Source of the DNA: Cytophagales bacterium UBA2561
Lineage (GTDB): Bacteria > Bacteroidota > Bacteroidia > Cytophagales > Thermoflexibacteraceae
Assembly (NCBI GenBank): GCA_002340355.1
Contig: DDLX01000043.1
Span: forward strand, 1 to 64,000
DNA: 64,000 nt
Direction of reading: 5' to 3'
Shown here: one piece after another, positions 16,701 to 24,942 of the stretch
Numbering within the stretch: the stretch's first letter is position 1
Layout of the letters: each line of letters opens with the position of its first letter
Notes under the pieces: model-generated
What the model was told of the DNA's origin: nothing
Database searches by the model: none
Seen by the model: the letters and a program-made list of their open reading frames with translations, nothing else
Translations under genes and position numbers: made by a program

Positions 16701-18725
16701 TATCAAATTTTAGCCATGAATAATGTAGCACAAGGAATCATTGAACACGGGTTAGAGAAGAAAATCGAAGTAGGAGCTAATTTGAAAGACTATCAAATAC
16801 CTGAATTATTCGAAACATTCCAGATTCATTTTGAGCGTTGTATAGCAGGAGAAACTATTGAAATTGAGCAAAATATCTTACACAAAAAAATTAATCTTTG
16901 GGCATTAATCCGTTATATGCCCGCTTATAATGAAGAGGGAGAAGTTTTTGCCGTTTCACTTAATGTGACAGACATTACTGAGCGAAAACGATTTTTAGAA
17001 AAAATTAAACAAAGTGAAGAGGATAAAGAAAGTCTTTTGAGTGCTATTCCTGATATGATGTTTCGAATGAATAGCGAAGGAACATATTTGGATTTTAGAG
17101 CCGAACAAGGAGTCACTTTATTGCCAATTGAGCAAATTATTGGGACAAATATTGATCAAACACCATTTCCTAACGAGATACGCCAAGATATTAAAAAAGC
17201 TATTACTCAAGCCATTGAAACTAATGAGTTACAGACTATCGAGTATCAAGCCCCCTCCGTAGAAGAAAAACGCTTAAAAACCTATGAAGCTCGTATTGTG
17301 AAATCTGGTTTACAAGAAATTACGGCTATTGTCCGAAATGTTACTGAACAAAGAGAGGCAGAGAAGAAATTGCGAGATGTAACCGAACGGCTCGAAATAG
17401 CAACCCAGAGTGCTAAAATTGGTATTTGGGAATATCAAATACAAGATGATAAGTTAATTTGGGATAATCAGATGTTTGATATATATGGTATCAAAAATCA
17501 GGGAGAGATTCTCTCTTATGCTGATTGGGAAAATAGAGTATTGCCTGCGGATAAAGAGCGAATGAGTGAGACTTTCCATAATACATTGCTCCGAAAACAA
17601 AACCTAAATGCAGAATTTCGGATTACCCGAAAGAAAGATACCCGATACATCAGAGTCATCGCCAATGTATTTTATGATGCAACTGGGCAATCCCAGAGGG
17701 TAATTGGCGTAAATTGGGATATTACTGAAGCCAAGGAAGCCGAACAGCGAATCATAGAACAAAACCAAGAATTGATTACGGCAGGTGAAGAATTGCGTGT
17801 GCTGAATGAAGCTTTAGCCGAGTCCCATAAACGCATAGAAAAAGCACTCATTACAGAAACAGATAGTAAAAATAAACTCCAAAAAACACTACTAGAACTT
17901 CAAGAAGCCCAGACTCAACTTGTACAATCTGAAAAAATGGCAGGACTAGGACAACTTACCGCAGGTATTGCACATGAGATAAATAATCCTGTGAATTTTA
18001 TTTCGGGTGGTGTATATGCCTTGCGCCAAAATTATGAAGATATTAAAGCCATGTTCGGAAAATACATCCAATTCGAACCCAATTTTAAAGCGCAAATTAT
18101 ACAAGAGATTCGAGCTTTTAAGGATACTATTGATTTTGAATTTTTGTTAGAGGAAACCGATAACTTGCTTGTAGATATTAAAACAGGAGCAGATCGTACT
18201 GCCGAAATTGTAACAGGTTTACGAACATTTGCCCGCTTAGATGAGGATGCTTTGAAACTCATTGATATCCACAAAAATTTGGAAGTTACATTAGTTATTA
18301 TAAATAACCAATTAAAACATAGGATTGAAGTAGTTAAAAATTATGCCTGTGATTTACCCAAAATCGAATGTTTCCCTGGGAAAATTAATCAGGTATTTAT
18401 GAATTTGTTGATTAATGCTATTCAAGCGATTCCTGATAAAGGGACAATTACGATTGGAACAACTCAAGCCCAGAAAGCTGGCAAAGTTTATGTAAAGATT
18501 TCTATTCAAGATACAGGCGAGGGAATGGATGCTGAAACCCAAAAGCATATTTTTGAGCCATTTTTCACGACTAAGGAAGTCGGTGAAGGAACAGGACTCG
18601 GTTTATCCATCATTCATGGAATTGTGGAAGAACATCATGGTGACATTAGTGTTGAGAGTGTCCTTGAGGAGGGAACAATATTTACGGTATGGCTTCCAGT
18701 AAAACATCAGAAAAAGAGAACATAG
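13737..18725 (+). CDS. giant multi-PAS/GAF sensor histidine kinase with PilJ-like sensor
   Basis: 1662 aa. TM1 (about residues 17-38) and TM2 (about 182-202) enclose a PilJ-type sensor domain (NLAVHQRMISQNIAKYAW). Cytoplasmic part: coiled coil, three PAS domains (~250-610), a GAF domain (~650-805), another coiled coil, then four PAS domains (~855-1345), a further coiled coil, and the kinase core. The phospho-accepting His is H1413 in LTAGIAHEINNPVNF. The N box is NLLINAIQAIPDKG, and the G boxes are DTGEGMD and GEGTGLGLSIIHG. No receiver domain is present, so the phosphoryl group must pass to a separate protein. The REC/SpoIIE protein two genes downstream is the obvious candidate. Ligand unknown; many PAS domains imply several inputs. 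Confidence 0.92.
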   Translation: MKLIVNKLLSKQTKLRWLIFGSLMLFLIISEFVAQKVIADQMYSSEVINLAVHQRMISQNIAKYAWKIKAHAHQMSEKDFEKLQQLAEEWENSHIHLVSGQESIGTTYQNSHKIKKLYIQKEPHFQEILRCSRRLLTFPDIQQMKICTEKILKHEQLFLIISDEIIRQYKAENQEKVAISKFTGLLTTSLLGLLVIAIAYLTYRTQSAKNKELAYLNNRLKENNQELTSANNGLSYLNEKISEVKKKLEIVLDNTTQSFILLDSKGQIQFFNRKAQALMRVTQGITMEEKMSIYDIIPKEYFTEFQEHIAYSFEGEPITAEYQIQTLHSRTLWLQYRLIPVFGKKREVEGLLVNIADINDRKNAQQALAENEEKYRSLFRNMASGFVLINLQETEKGRQEIIQEVNSSFEEIMNLDAEAVQGKAFQDVFSYFDFSKSPYKELTIKVLRGEVVQFELFFKPLKKYLEILAYTPRKAQIALLIRDITDRKETESALQDSETRYHLMVSNIPNTDVFMFDQKMRFILVRGKEMLKKGKTFTDYEGLTLEDAFDNLSAKVLHPYFKQALLGQATQEDLYLEKQWYQIQIIPLTHENGQVYGGVLLAQNVNEKQEASEKMKQMNEELRSMNSQLQASQQKLLQAQDNTKKIYKITSRVSGNLQHQIKYALQALTEIFDLELAIISKIEGNDYIVVDFYSADPNMGLQIGTSFDFKNTYCSITYSHDDIIAIHSMKNSRYHRHPCYKNFQLEAYIGMPLWVNGKRYGTINFSSPRPRDEFSEYEKEYLMILAQWVSGLLVRIEAENHVQQINQRLQTSNEELRASEEKLIELNSDLGNQKLELQLLNQELSTQKLALDLAAIVAITDARGRITYVNDKFCEISRYTRKELLGQDHQILNSGYHPKKFFQDMWYTIVRKPWRGTIRNRAKDGTLYWVDSTIIPFFDTEGRPEKFLAIRFDITPRIEAEDKLRQSEYVLQAHFNSSVDAYLLVDKMYQILAMNNVAQGIIEHGLEKKIEVGANLKDYQIPELFETFQIHFERCIAGETIEIEQNILHKKINLWALIRYMPAYNEEGEVFAVSLNVTDITERKRFLEKIKQSEEDKESLLSAIPDMMFRMNSEGTYLDFRAEQGVTLLPIEQIIGTNIDQTPFPNEIRQDIKKAITQAIETNELQTIEYQAPSVEEKRLKTYEARIVKSGLQEITAIVRNVTEQREAEKKLRDVTERLEIATQSAKIGIWEYQIQDDKLIWDNQMFDIYGIKNQGEILSYADWENRVLPADKERMSETFHNTLLRKQNLNAEFRITRKKDTRYIRVIANVFYDATGQSQRVIGVNWDITEAKEAEQRIIEQNQELITAGEELRVLNEALAESHKRIEKALITETDSKNKLQKTLLELQEAQTQLVQSEKMAGLGQLTAGIAHEINNPVNFISGGVYALRQNYEDIKAMFGKYIQFEPNFKAQIIQEIRAFKDTIDFEFLLEETDNLLVDIKTGADRTAEIVTGLRTFARLDEDALKLIDIHKNLEVTLVIINNQLKHRIEVVKNYACDLPKIECFPGKINQVFMNLLINAIQAIPDKGTITIGTTQAQKAGKVYVKISIQDTGEGMDAETQKHIFEPFFTTKEVGEGTGLGLSIIHGIVEEHHGDISVESVLEEGTIFTVWLPVKHQKKRT

Positions 18726-18739
18726 TCTGAAGTGGATTT

Positions 18740-18766
18740 TTTTTTGACTAAAAAATCGTATTTTTG
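18740..18766 (+). promoter_or_regulatory. promoter candidate for the PAS/SpoIIE gene
   Basis: TTTTTTG, 12-nt spacer, TATTTTTG, immediately after the kinase stop. It resembles the element before the kinase (13519-13545) in both boxes and in spacing. Confidence 0.5.
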
Positions 18767-18797
18767 AGAACGAGCAGACCTGCTTGAATTAAAACCA

Positions 18798-18911
18798 ATG
18801 ATAATCAAAATCTTTAAACCAAGAGGTTACAACCCTAAAAATTTTACTTTCTTCATGGCAAATCGTATTTTGCGACTCACAAAAATGACCTCCAAGGAGT
18901 TATGGCACTAA
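18798..18911 (+). other. possible upstream ORF overlapping the start of the PAS/SpoIIE gene
   Basis: A 37-codon ATG frame with basic residues (MIIKIFKPRGYN...ELWH) begins about 25 nt after the likely transcription start and ends 7 nt inside the next gene. This would allow translational coupling. AAGGAG lies only 2 nt before the downstream ATG, too close for a normal ribosome site. Evidence for expression is lacking. Confidence 0.25.
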
Positions 18912-21454
18912 AACTATCACAGTTATCGGCATTATATCTTGCATTCGTTTTACTGATGGTGGCTTTTATTGCGTTGGCTTTTGGACAATGGCTTATCTCG
19001 GATACTCCTACAACTCAAGTATTAGAGAATCGGAATATCTTAGATGTGGCTGGTAGACAGCGTACTTATAGTCAAGAAATTGCAAAATGGGCGTTGCAAA
19101 TTCGTTATACTGATACTACAGAAAATGCCAAAAAAACACTTCAAAATACGATCCCTAAATTTGAACAAATTGTTCAGGAATGGACAAAAACACACACTTT
19201 ACTCAGCAATTATACCCATAACTCTTCCGAAGTCAAAAAATATTATCAGCAACAACTACCACATTATCAAATAATTGAACAAGCATGCCAAAAAATAATT
19301 GTTCTCTTTAGAGTTGGGCATCTCACTCCCAAAGATATTGAACAACAAACGAATAATATCCTTGAAAATGAGACCTATTTCTTAGAATTTGCAGATCAGA
19401 TTACCCAAGCCTACGGGGAAAATATGCAAGAAGAAAGTTATCTCACCCGAAAAGAAGAAACGTTTTTTTTGATACTTACATTAGGTGTGGTCATTTTAGG
19501 AGCAGCTCTGATATGGCTTTATGCTCGAAAATCTATCGAAAAAACAATACAAAAATTAGAGACCAAAAATCGGAAATTATTAGAATCAGAGAAAGAGATG
19601 CTTATTCAGAACTTTAAGCTCCAGAAACTCTATACTGAACTCAAGGAATCCGAAGAACAGCTCAAAGAAACAACTGAGAAATTACAAACTTCTGAGGAAG
19701 AATTACGCCAACAAGCCGAAGAACTTCGTGTAAAGAATGCCAAGTTACTTACTCACGAATACGAACGAGATGCTTTTATCCAAGATCTCCAAAATGGAGA
19801 AAATATTTTAGCTGAGACACTCCTCAAATTGCGTGATAGTCAAGCTCAATTAGAGCGTTTATCCTTAGTAGCTGAAAAAACCACTAATGCTGTCATTATT
19901 ACTAATGCAGATGGAATAGTCGAATGGGTAAATCAGGGATTTACAGACATTTCAGGTTATCAGACCGAAGAAATTCTTGGGCGAAAACCAGGGCATCTTC
20001 TTCAAGGTAGAAATACAAATCGAGATACTATAAAGTTAATTCGTAAAAATCTTCAGGAAGCCCAACCTATTGAGGCAGATGTTCTTAATTATCATAAAAA
20101 TGGTAAGCCTTATTGGATACATTTAAGTATTACTCCTATTTTAAATCAACGCAATAAACTAACTAATTTTATTGCTATTGAATCAGATGTCACAGAACGC
20201 ATTGAGCGAGAAAAAGAACTCAAAACGATTAATGCTAAATTGGCAACTCAAGAGAAAGTCCTTGCTAGGGCATTGAACGACCAAAAAGAACTTTGGAAAG
20301 CTCTTAATTCTAGTGCGTTGATTTCGATTGGAAATAGGGAAGGAAATATTATTGAAGCGAATGAGATGTTTTGTAATGTGTCACAATATACTCGTGAAGA
20401 ACTTATTGGTGAAAATCATAATATTGTAGGTTCTGACTTGCATTCTGAAGAATTTTGGGCAGTAATGTGGAGTACTGTTAATGCTGGAAAAGCATGGCGC
20501 GGTGAGGTGTGCAATCGTAAAAAGAGTGGAGAGCTGTATTGGGTTGATTCGGTGATCAATCCGATTTTGAATGATAAAGGAGAGGTTTATCGTTATTTAT
20601 CAATTCGGTATGTGATCACTCAACGGAAACTCCTTGAAGAAGAAATTCGGATTACGCAAGAGCTTCTCGAAAAGCAAAATAAAGCCATGTTGGATAGTAT
20701 GATTTATGCTTCTCGAATTCAAGAGGCAATGCTTCCACATGAAGACGAGTATGCTCAATTTATGCCTGAGCATTTCATTTTTTATAAGCCTCGTGATGTG
20801 GTTTCAGGTGATTTTTATTGGATTAGTAAAAAGAATCATCGATTGATTCTAGTAGTAGCGGATTGTACAGGGCATGGTATACCAGGGGCGATGATGAGTA
20901 TGATTGGGAATCAATTATTACACGGTTTGATAAATATGTTAGGCATCACTACCCCTGAATATTTATTGTACGAGCTACATGACGGAGTACGAAAAACACT
21001 ACGACAAGATCAAACTACTAATCGAGATGGAATGGAAGTTTCTCTGTGTGTCATTGACGAAAAATACCAAGAATTAGAATTCGCGGGAGCAAGAAGCCAT
21101 TTAGTTTATATCCAAGAAGACCAAATGCACGAAATCAAAGGGAATAAATACCCGATTGGGGGACATCAAAAAGAAATGGAACGTATCTTTGACACTTCTA
21201 CCGTAGATATTTCGAAGCCGACCCTTTTATATATGTTTTCGGATGGGTATCAAGATCAATTTGGAGGAAAATATCGACGTAAGTTTATGTCAAAAAATTT
21301 AAAAAAATTATTCTTCAAAATTTACCAAGAACCCATGCAAACACAAAATGAAGAACTACAACTTGTATTGGCAGATTGGCAAGGTAAAAATCGACAGGTA
21401 GATGATATTTTAGTAATGGGCGTGAAAATTAATTTTGACAATACCCCAACATAA
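18902..21454 (+). CDS. membrane sensor with two PAS domains and SpoIIE-type phosphatase
   Basis: 850 aa. TM1 (about residues 10-32) and TM2 (about 195-215) flank a PilJ-like sensor (DVAGRQRTYSQEIAKWALQ) paralogous to that of the upstream kinase. Then come a coiled coil (~220-310), PAS with GHLLQGRNTN (~315-435), and PAS with ENHNIVGSDLHSEEFW (~455-580). The C-terminal PP2C/SpoIIE domain (~600-845) has the metal-binding blocks KPRDVVSGDFYW, VVADCTGHGIPGAMMSMIG, GMEVSLCVID and MFSDGYQDQFGG. It probably dephosphorylates a serine/threonine-phosphorylated regulator (anti-sigma antagonist type) in response to an extracytoplasmic cue. It shares an operon-like layout with the next gene, which starts 27 bp later. 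Confidence 0.92.
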   Translation: MALKLSQLSALYLAFVLLMVAFIALAFGQWLISDTPTTQVLENRNILDVAGRQRTYSQEIAKWALQIRYTDTTENAKKTLQNTIPKFEQIVQEWTKTHTLLSNYTHNSSEVKKYYQQQLPHYQIIEQACQKIIVLFRVGHLTPKDIEQQTNNILENETYFLEFADQITQAYGENMQEESYLTRKEETFFLILTLGVVILGAALIWLYARKSIEKTIQKLETKNRKLLESEKEMLIQNFKLQKLYTELKESEEQLKETTEKLQTSEEELRQQAEELRVKNAKLLTHEYERDAFIQDLQNGENILAETLLKLRDSQAQLERLSLVAEKTTNAVIITNADGIVEWVNQGFTDISGYQTEEILGRKPGHLLQGRNTNRDTIKLIRKNLQEAQPIEADVLNYHKNGKPYWIHLSITPILNQRNKLTNFIAIESDVTERIEREKELKTINAKLATQEKVLARALNDQKELWKALNSSALISIGNREGNIIEANEMFCNVSQYTREELIGENHNIVGSDLHSEEFWAVMWSTVNAGKAWRGEVCNRKKSGELYWVDSVINPILNDKGEVYRYLSIRYVITQRKLLEEEIRITQELLEKQNKAMLDSMIYASRIQEAMLPHEDEYAQFMPEHFIFYKPRDVVSGDFYWISKKNHRLILVVADCTGHGIPGAMMSMIGNQLLHGLINMLGITTPEYLLYELHDGVRKTLRQDQTTNRDGMEVSLCVIDEKYQELEFAGARSHLVYIQEDQMHEIKGNKYPIGGHQKEMERIFDTSTVDISKPTLLYMFSDGYQDQFGGKYRRKFMSKNLKKLFFKIYQEPMQTQNEELQLVLADWQGKNRQVDDILVMGVKINFDNTPT

Positions 21455-21481
21455 TTTATCTTCAATCCCTAATAATTTTGT

Positions 21482-22882
21482 ATGAAACTTATTTACAGTA
21501 TTTTGTATGTGGATGATGAAGCCCAAAATTTACGGGTATTCAAGTCTGCTTTTCGTAGAAGATATACAATTACTACTGCCTTATCAGGAACCGAAGCCTT
21601 ACAGTTATTGCAAGACCGACCATTCGATATGCTCATTACTGATCAACGAATGCCTGAAATGACTGGTTTAGATTTGCTTTATGCCATTCGAGATGATTAT
21701 CCGCACATGATGCGAATTATCTTGACAGGATATAGTGATATCAATGTGATTGCTCAGGCAATTAATGAATGTCGATTGTATCGCTATTTTACCAAGCCTT
21801 GGGGGGAAACCGAAATGCAAATTGAGCTTGAAAATGCGTTTAAGTCCTATCAACTCAAAAAGGAAAATCGAACCTTAATTAATCAACTGACTGAACTTAA
21901 TGAACAACTTGAAGAAAAGGTATATCAAAAAGCAAAAGGCATTATTCAACAAAAAGAAAAATTAGAAACACTCTCGGAGACGCAAGCAAGAAATTTAGAA
22001 AGATTAGAACAACAAATTAAGAAAAATAAAATCCAAGCTCAAGCTCTCCAAAAAGCCAATACACATATCCAGCTCAAAAATGAAGAACTAGAGCGGGCAT
22101 TCTTTATTATTCATGAAAAAAATCAACATATCACTTCTAGTATTCAATATGCCAAGAAGATACAAGAAAGTATTTTGCCGTCACCTCAGAAGTTACAACG
22201 AATTATAGGTGAGCATTTACTTATTTATCGTCCGAAGGATATCGTCTCAGGTGATTTTTATTGGATACATGAATTTCAAGGGGGGTATTTAGTGGCAGTC
22301 ATTGATTGTACTGGACATGGCGTACCTGGGGCATTAATGTCCTTAATTGGACATACTTTATTAAATGGAATTGTAAAGGATGGAAACATAAATCCTAGCC
22401 AAATTCTAGCAGAGTTACATCAACAAATCTTAAAGTTTTTGCATCATGCCGAAAATATCAAAAACGACCGTTCTGATGATGGAATGGATGTAGTATTATG
22501 TGCCATTTATCCGACTGAAAACCGATGTATTTATGCAGGGGCAAAACGTCCGTTGTGGTTGGTCAACCGAAGAGGAGACTTGAGTGAATTTGCTCCTACT
22601 CGCTTTTCCATTGGAATGCTAAAAACACAAAGAAAACCATTTGAGAACCAATATATTGAGCTTCATAGAGGAGATAAAATTTATTTGTTTTCGGACGGCT
22701 TTGTTGACCAATCCAATCGAAAACGAAAAAGATTAGGCTCAAAACGTTTGAAACAAATGATCAAAGAATTTTCACTATTATCTTGTAAAGTACAACTTCG
22801 GAAAATGGAGTACTTATTTGATGAATTTCGCTCAGGATGTGACTACCGAGACGACGTAACTTTTCTGGGAATTCAGTTTTGA
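21482..22882 (+). CDS. response regulator with C-terminal SpoIIE-type phosphatase
   Basis: 466 aa. Residues 1-125 are a REC domain (acidic pocket D11/D12, phosphoacceptor D54 in MLITDQRMPEMTG, Lys in YRYFTKPWGE). A long coiled coil (~125-225) leads to a SpoIIE/PP2C domain (~225-465) with YRPKDIVSGDFYW, VIDCTGHGVPGALMSLIGH, DGMDVVLCAIY and LFSDGFVDQ. REC phosphorylation would thus gate phosphatase activity, as in RsbU/RssB-like systems. It lies 27 bp after the PAS/SpoIIE gene and downstream of the giant kinase that lacks a receiver, so the three genes read as one signalling unit. Confidence 0.92.
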   Translation: MKLIYSILYVDDEAQNLRVFKSAFRRRYTITTALSGTEALQLLQDRPFDMLITDQRMPEMTGLDLLYAIRDDYPHMMRIILTGYSDINVIAQAINECRLYRYFTKPWGETEMQIELENAFKSYQLKKENRTLINQLTELNEQLEEKVYQKAKGIIQQKEKLETLSETQARNLERLEQQIKKNKIQAQALQKANTHIQLKNEELERAFFIIHEKNQHITSSIQYAKKIQESILPSPQKLQRIIGEHLLIYRPKDIVSGDFYWIHEFQGGYLVAVIDCTGHGVPGALMSLIGHTLLNGIVKDGNINPSQILAELHQQILKFLHHAENIKNDRSDDGMDVVLCAIYPTENRCIYAGAKRPLWLVNRRGDLSEFAPTRFSIGMLKTQRKPFENQYIELHRGDKIYLFSDGFVDQSNRKRKRLGSKRLKQMIKEFSLLSCKVQLRKMEYLFDEFRSGCDYRDDVTFLGIQF

Positions 22883-22932
22883 GTTTACCTCATTCAACTC
22901 TTTAATACAAAGAGCGAACTCTTGGAACAGAG

Positions 22933-23361
22933 CTAACAGAAGCTATATTCTTCGTGTTTCACAGGTGTAACCCTCTGTAATGAAGCATTTTTTAATTCAT
23001 AAGGTCGATTAAAAGCCTCCTGAGATAACTTAAAATGGATTGCAAGTTTTCGTATCGTATCTTTTGAGAGTCCACTGCGATAATTAAGGATTTTAGAAAT
23101 AGTACCCTTCGATAAATCTAAAATCTCGACCAAATCTTTTGCCTTTAAAGAATGGTCTTTCATCAAGGCTTTCAGCAATTCAATTGGGTCAGAATCATTA
23201 AGCGTACTATGTTCGCTATCCCATTTTTCAATTAGAAGTGTAAGCAATTCAATCTCGTCTTGCTTTTTTTCATCATCTTGAAGAATTAACTCTTCTAATG
23301 TATCGCAATACGTCTTGTATTGATTCAAGTTTTTTATCACGATATATTTTAATGTTTCCAT
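22933..23361 (-). CDS. higA: HigA-type antitoxin (XRE family)
   Basis: 142 aa. Residues ~1-65 match the N-terminal helical part of HigA antitoxins (KIEL-type leucine and acid pattern), and residues ~70-125 are an XRE HTH with LKAKDLVEILDLSKGTISKI and YRSGLSKDTIRKLAIHFKLS. It should neutralise a HigB toxin and repress its own operon. Its ATG (23361) lies only 3 bp from a 44-bp inverted-repeat arm. The toxin gene is 185 bp upstream rather than in the usual tight arrangement and appears 5'-truncated. The C-terminus after NRPYE is a little longer than typical. Confidence 0.8.
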   Translation of the reverse strand: METLKYIVIKNLNQYKTYCDTLEELILQDDEKKQDEIELLTLLIEKWDSEHSTLNDSDPIELLKALMKDHSLKAKDLVEILDLSKGTISKILNYRSGLSKDTIRKLAIHFKLSQEAFNRPYELKNASLQRVTPVKHEEYSFC

Positions 23362-23546
23362 ATCAACAGGTTGTTTAAAAAAAATTTTGAAATATCATTT
23401 TTTGCTGTTATTTGTGTGTAACAAATAACTTACTTTCAAATACTTATAATCTGACATAAGAACACAACCAACAACAAGCTGTATTTTAATGAAGCATTAA
23501 ATAATCAAGGTTTTAATTAAAACTTAAACAACCTCTAAGACTCTAC

Positions 23547-23834
23547 CTAATAAGCATCAATTTCATATTGTTCACCATTATTGCAAAGTTTAGAGTACTC
23601 TGCATGAGTACTAATCCATTTGATAAATAAATGTACTCTTGTCTTTCCAAAGTGATATTTACAAATCAGTCGATAATTATTTCCACCAATATTAAATACA
23701 ACTCTGTCCGAACTTTTCCCCAAAATATCAGCACTATTAAATGTTGATATTATGTGATTAGGTTCATCCCAATCGGCTCGTTTTACGATTGATAACCAAG
23801 TTTCAAAATATGCTCTACTATTGGCGTTTTTCAA
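23547..23834 (-). pseudogene. higB: HigB-type toxin, 5'-truncated
   Basis: 95 codons from a TTG at 23834. The core is clearly HigB (mRNA interferase): ETWLSIVKRADWDEPNHIIS, NSADILGKSSDRVVFNIGGN, NYRLICKYHFGKTRVHLFIK, WISTHAEYSKL. Family members start about 15 residues earlier with a beta-strand and helix (of the type MRIISKKxLxxFW). Here the frame is closed by a stop at 23850-23852 and only LKNKL precedes the TTG. The family C repeat remnant begins about 40 bp upstream, so an insertion or rearrangement probably removed the true start. Whether the remaining protein is made or toxic is unknown. Confidence 0.6.
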
Positions 23835-23876
23835 TAGTTTGTTTTTTAATTAAATGAATTTTTATCTGCTGGTATT

Positions 23877-23985
23877 ATTAATTTATGATGGCTGTAAATC
23901 GCTTGTACTCCTGAAGTATGAAAGCTTCACTCTTTCGCAAGAAATAGAAGCTAAAATACTCATTATACATTCTACAACAGAGTCC
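23877..23985. repeat. MITE-like repeat family C, decayed copy 2
   Basis: TTATGATGGCTGTAAATCGC and the right end CATTCTACAACAGAGTCC match copy 1 (148-277) in order and orientation, with a shorter interior and a degraded left end. Confidence 0.6.
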
Positions 23986-24167
23986 ATATATTTATTCGCA
24001 AATATACGAAAAATGTTTCATGAAAGGAAACTTTATTGAGGAAACCCTACTGAAAATTAAGCCAGTTTCCATCTTTCAAACTATTTTCCAAAATTTTTAA
24101 CAACCTCTAAAACAAATAGAAACAGCAATAACTGTTTCATAATTCTTGATTTTTAGTGAAGAGTCAG

Positions 24168-24329
24168 GTAAGTTTACTGAGAATTTGACTGAAAACAGCA
24201 AAAAATATTTATCTTAAACTATTCATTTTTTATAAAGTAAATTCAAGTTTCTGATTATTAGTATTTTATTTTTTATTTCATCTCATAAAAGTCAGGCTCA
24301 ACAACTCCCTCATGCCGATAGCGTAGAAA
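24168..24329 (+). pseudogene. dead duplicate of the promoter and 5' end of the TPR gene at 403
   Basis: Bases 24168-24329 follow 324-497 closely (GTAAGTTTACTGAGAATTTG, ATATTTATCTTAAACTATT, TTTCATCTCATAA, GATAGYGTAGAAAT). Where the intact gene has its start codon and next three codons (403-414), this copy has a deletion, so initiation is lost although the rest of the signal-peptide codons is still readable. Similarity stops abruptly at about 24330. Next come a hairpin CGTAGTC...GACTACG (24344-24371) and CAAATCT-tc-AGATTTG (24385-24400), which resemble small REP-type palindromes. Confidence 0.75.
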
Positions 24330-24459
24330 TACCCCTCCGTTGGTCGTAGTCTTGAGCGAAGCGGAGACTACGAGCTAAAATATTACAAATCTTCAGATTT
24401 GACGTTGATTCGCCCCTTAAAATGATAAGAGATGTCTATTTTTGACGAGCTTGTTTGTT

Positions 24460-24890
24460 GTTAATAGGTCGAGAGATCCCTACCACAATACCGACCGAAG
24501 TAACTTAAAAGGTTTTCTGAATACCACTGATTTAGAAAGCAATCGGTTAGGATGCGTCAATGGCGATTTAGACATCAAATACCAATATGATGGTGGTGGA
24601 AATCGCATTCAAAAAACAGTACAGAAAGGTGAATTTATTTCAGTAACACACTATGTCCGTGATGCTTCAGGGAATATCATTGCCACTTGCAATAATGAGA
24701 ATAAAGCTAAGTAATTTAAATATTTATGATGGTTCTCGCTTAGGTATATATACTCCTAAAACAGGTGATTACGGAAAACTGATTTTAGGCTATCGAAATT
24801 ATGAACTCTCCAATCATCTCAGTAATGTTCTTTGCTGTCGGCTGTGTCCTCATATCCGACCATAAACCTTTGAAAACGAGTCATTCATGA
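24460..24890 (+). pseudogene. RHS/YD-repeat protein fragment, frameshifted
   Basis: The end of an RHS core is recognisable across two frameshifts. Frame 1 gives YQYDGGGNRIQKTVQKG and HYVRDASGNIIAT. At about 24700-24712 the match continues in frame 2 with LSNLNIYDGSRLGIYTPKTG and NYELSNHLSNVL. At 24833 an extra base moves it to a third frame, reading AVGCVLISDHKPL before a stop at 24888. RHS proteins carry large beta-cage shells and variable toxic tips; only the last ~140 codons before the tip remain, without an upstream shell or a downstream toxin. It is non-functional. Confidence 0.75.
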
Positions 24891-24942
24891 GGACGTGAAC
24901 AACAGCAAAAAATGATATTTCAAAATTTTATTAAACAACCTG

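Noticed and set aside
23854..24039. 61-codon plus-strand frame near the higB remnant
   Set aside because: It spans the decayed family C repeat and continues into non-coding sequence; codon content follows the repeat.
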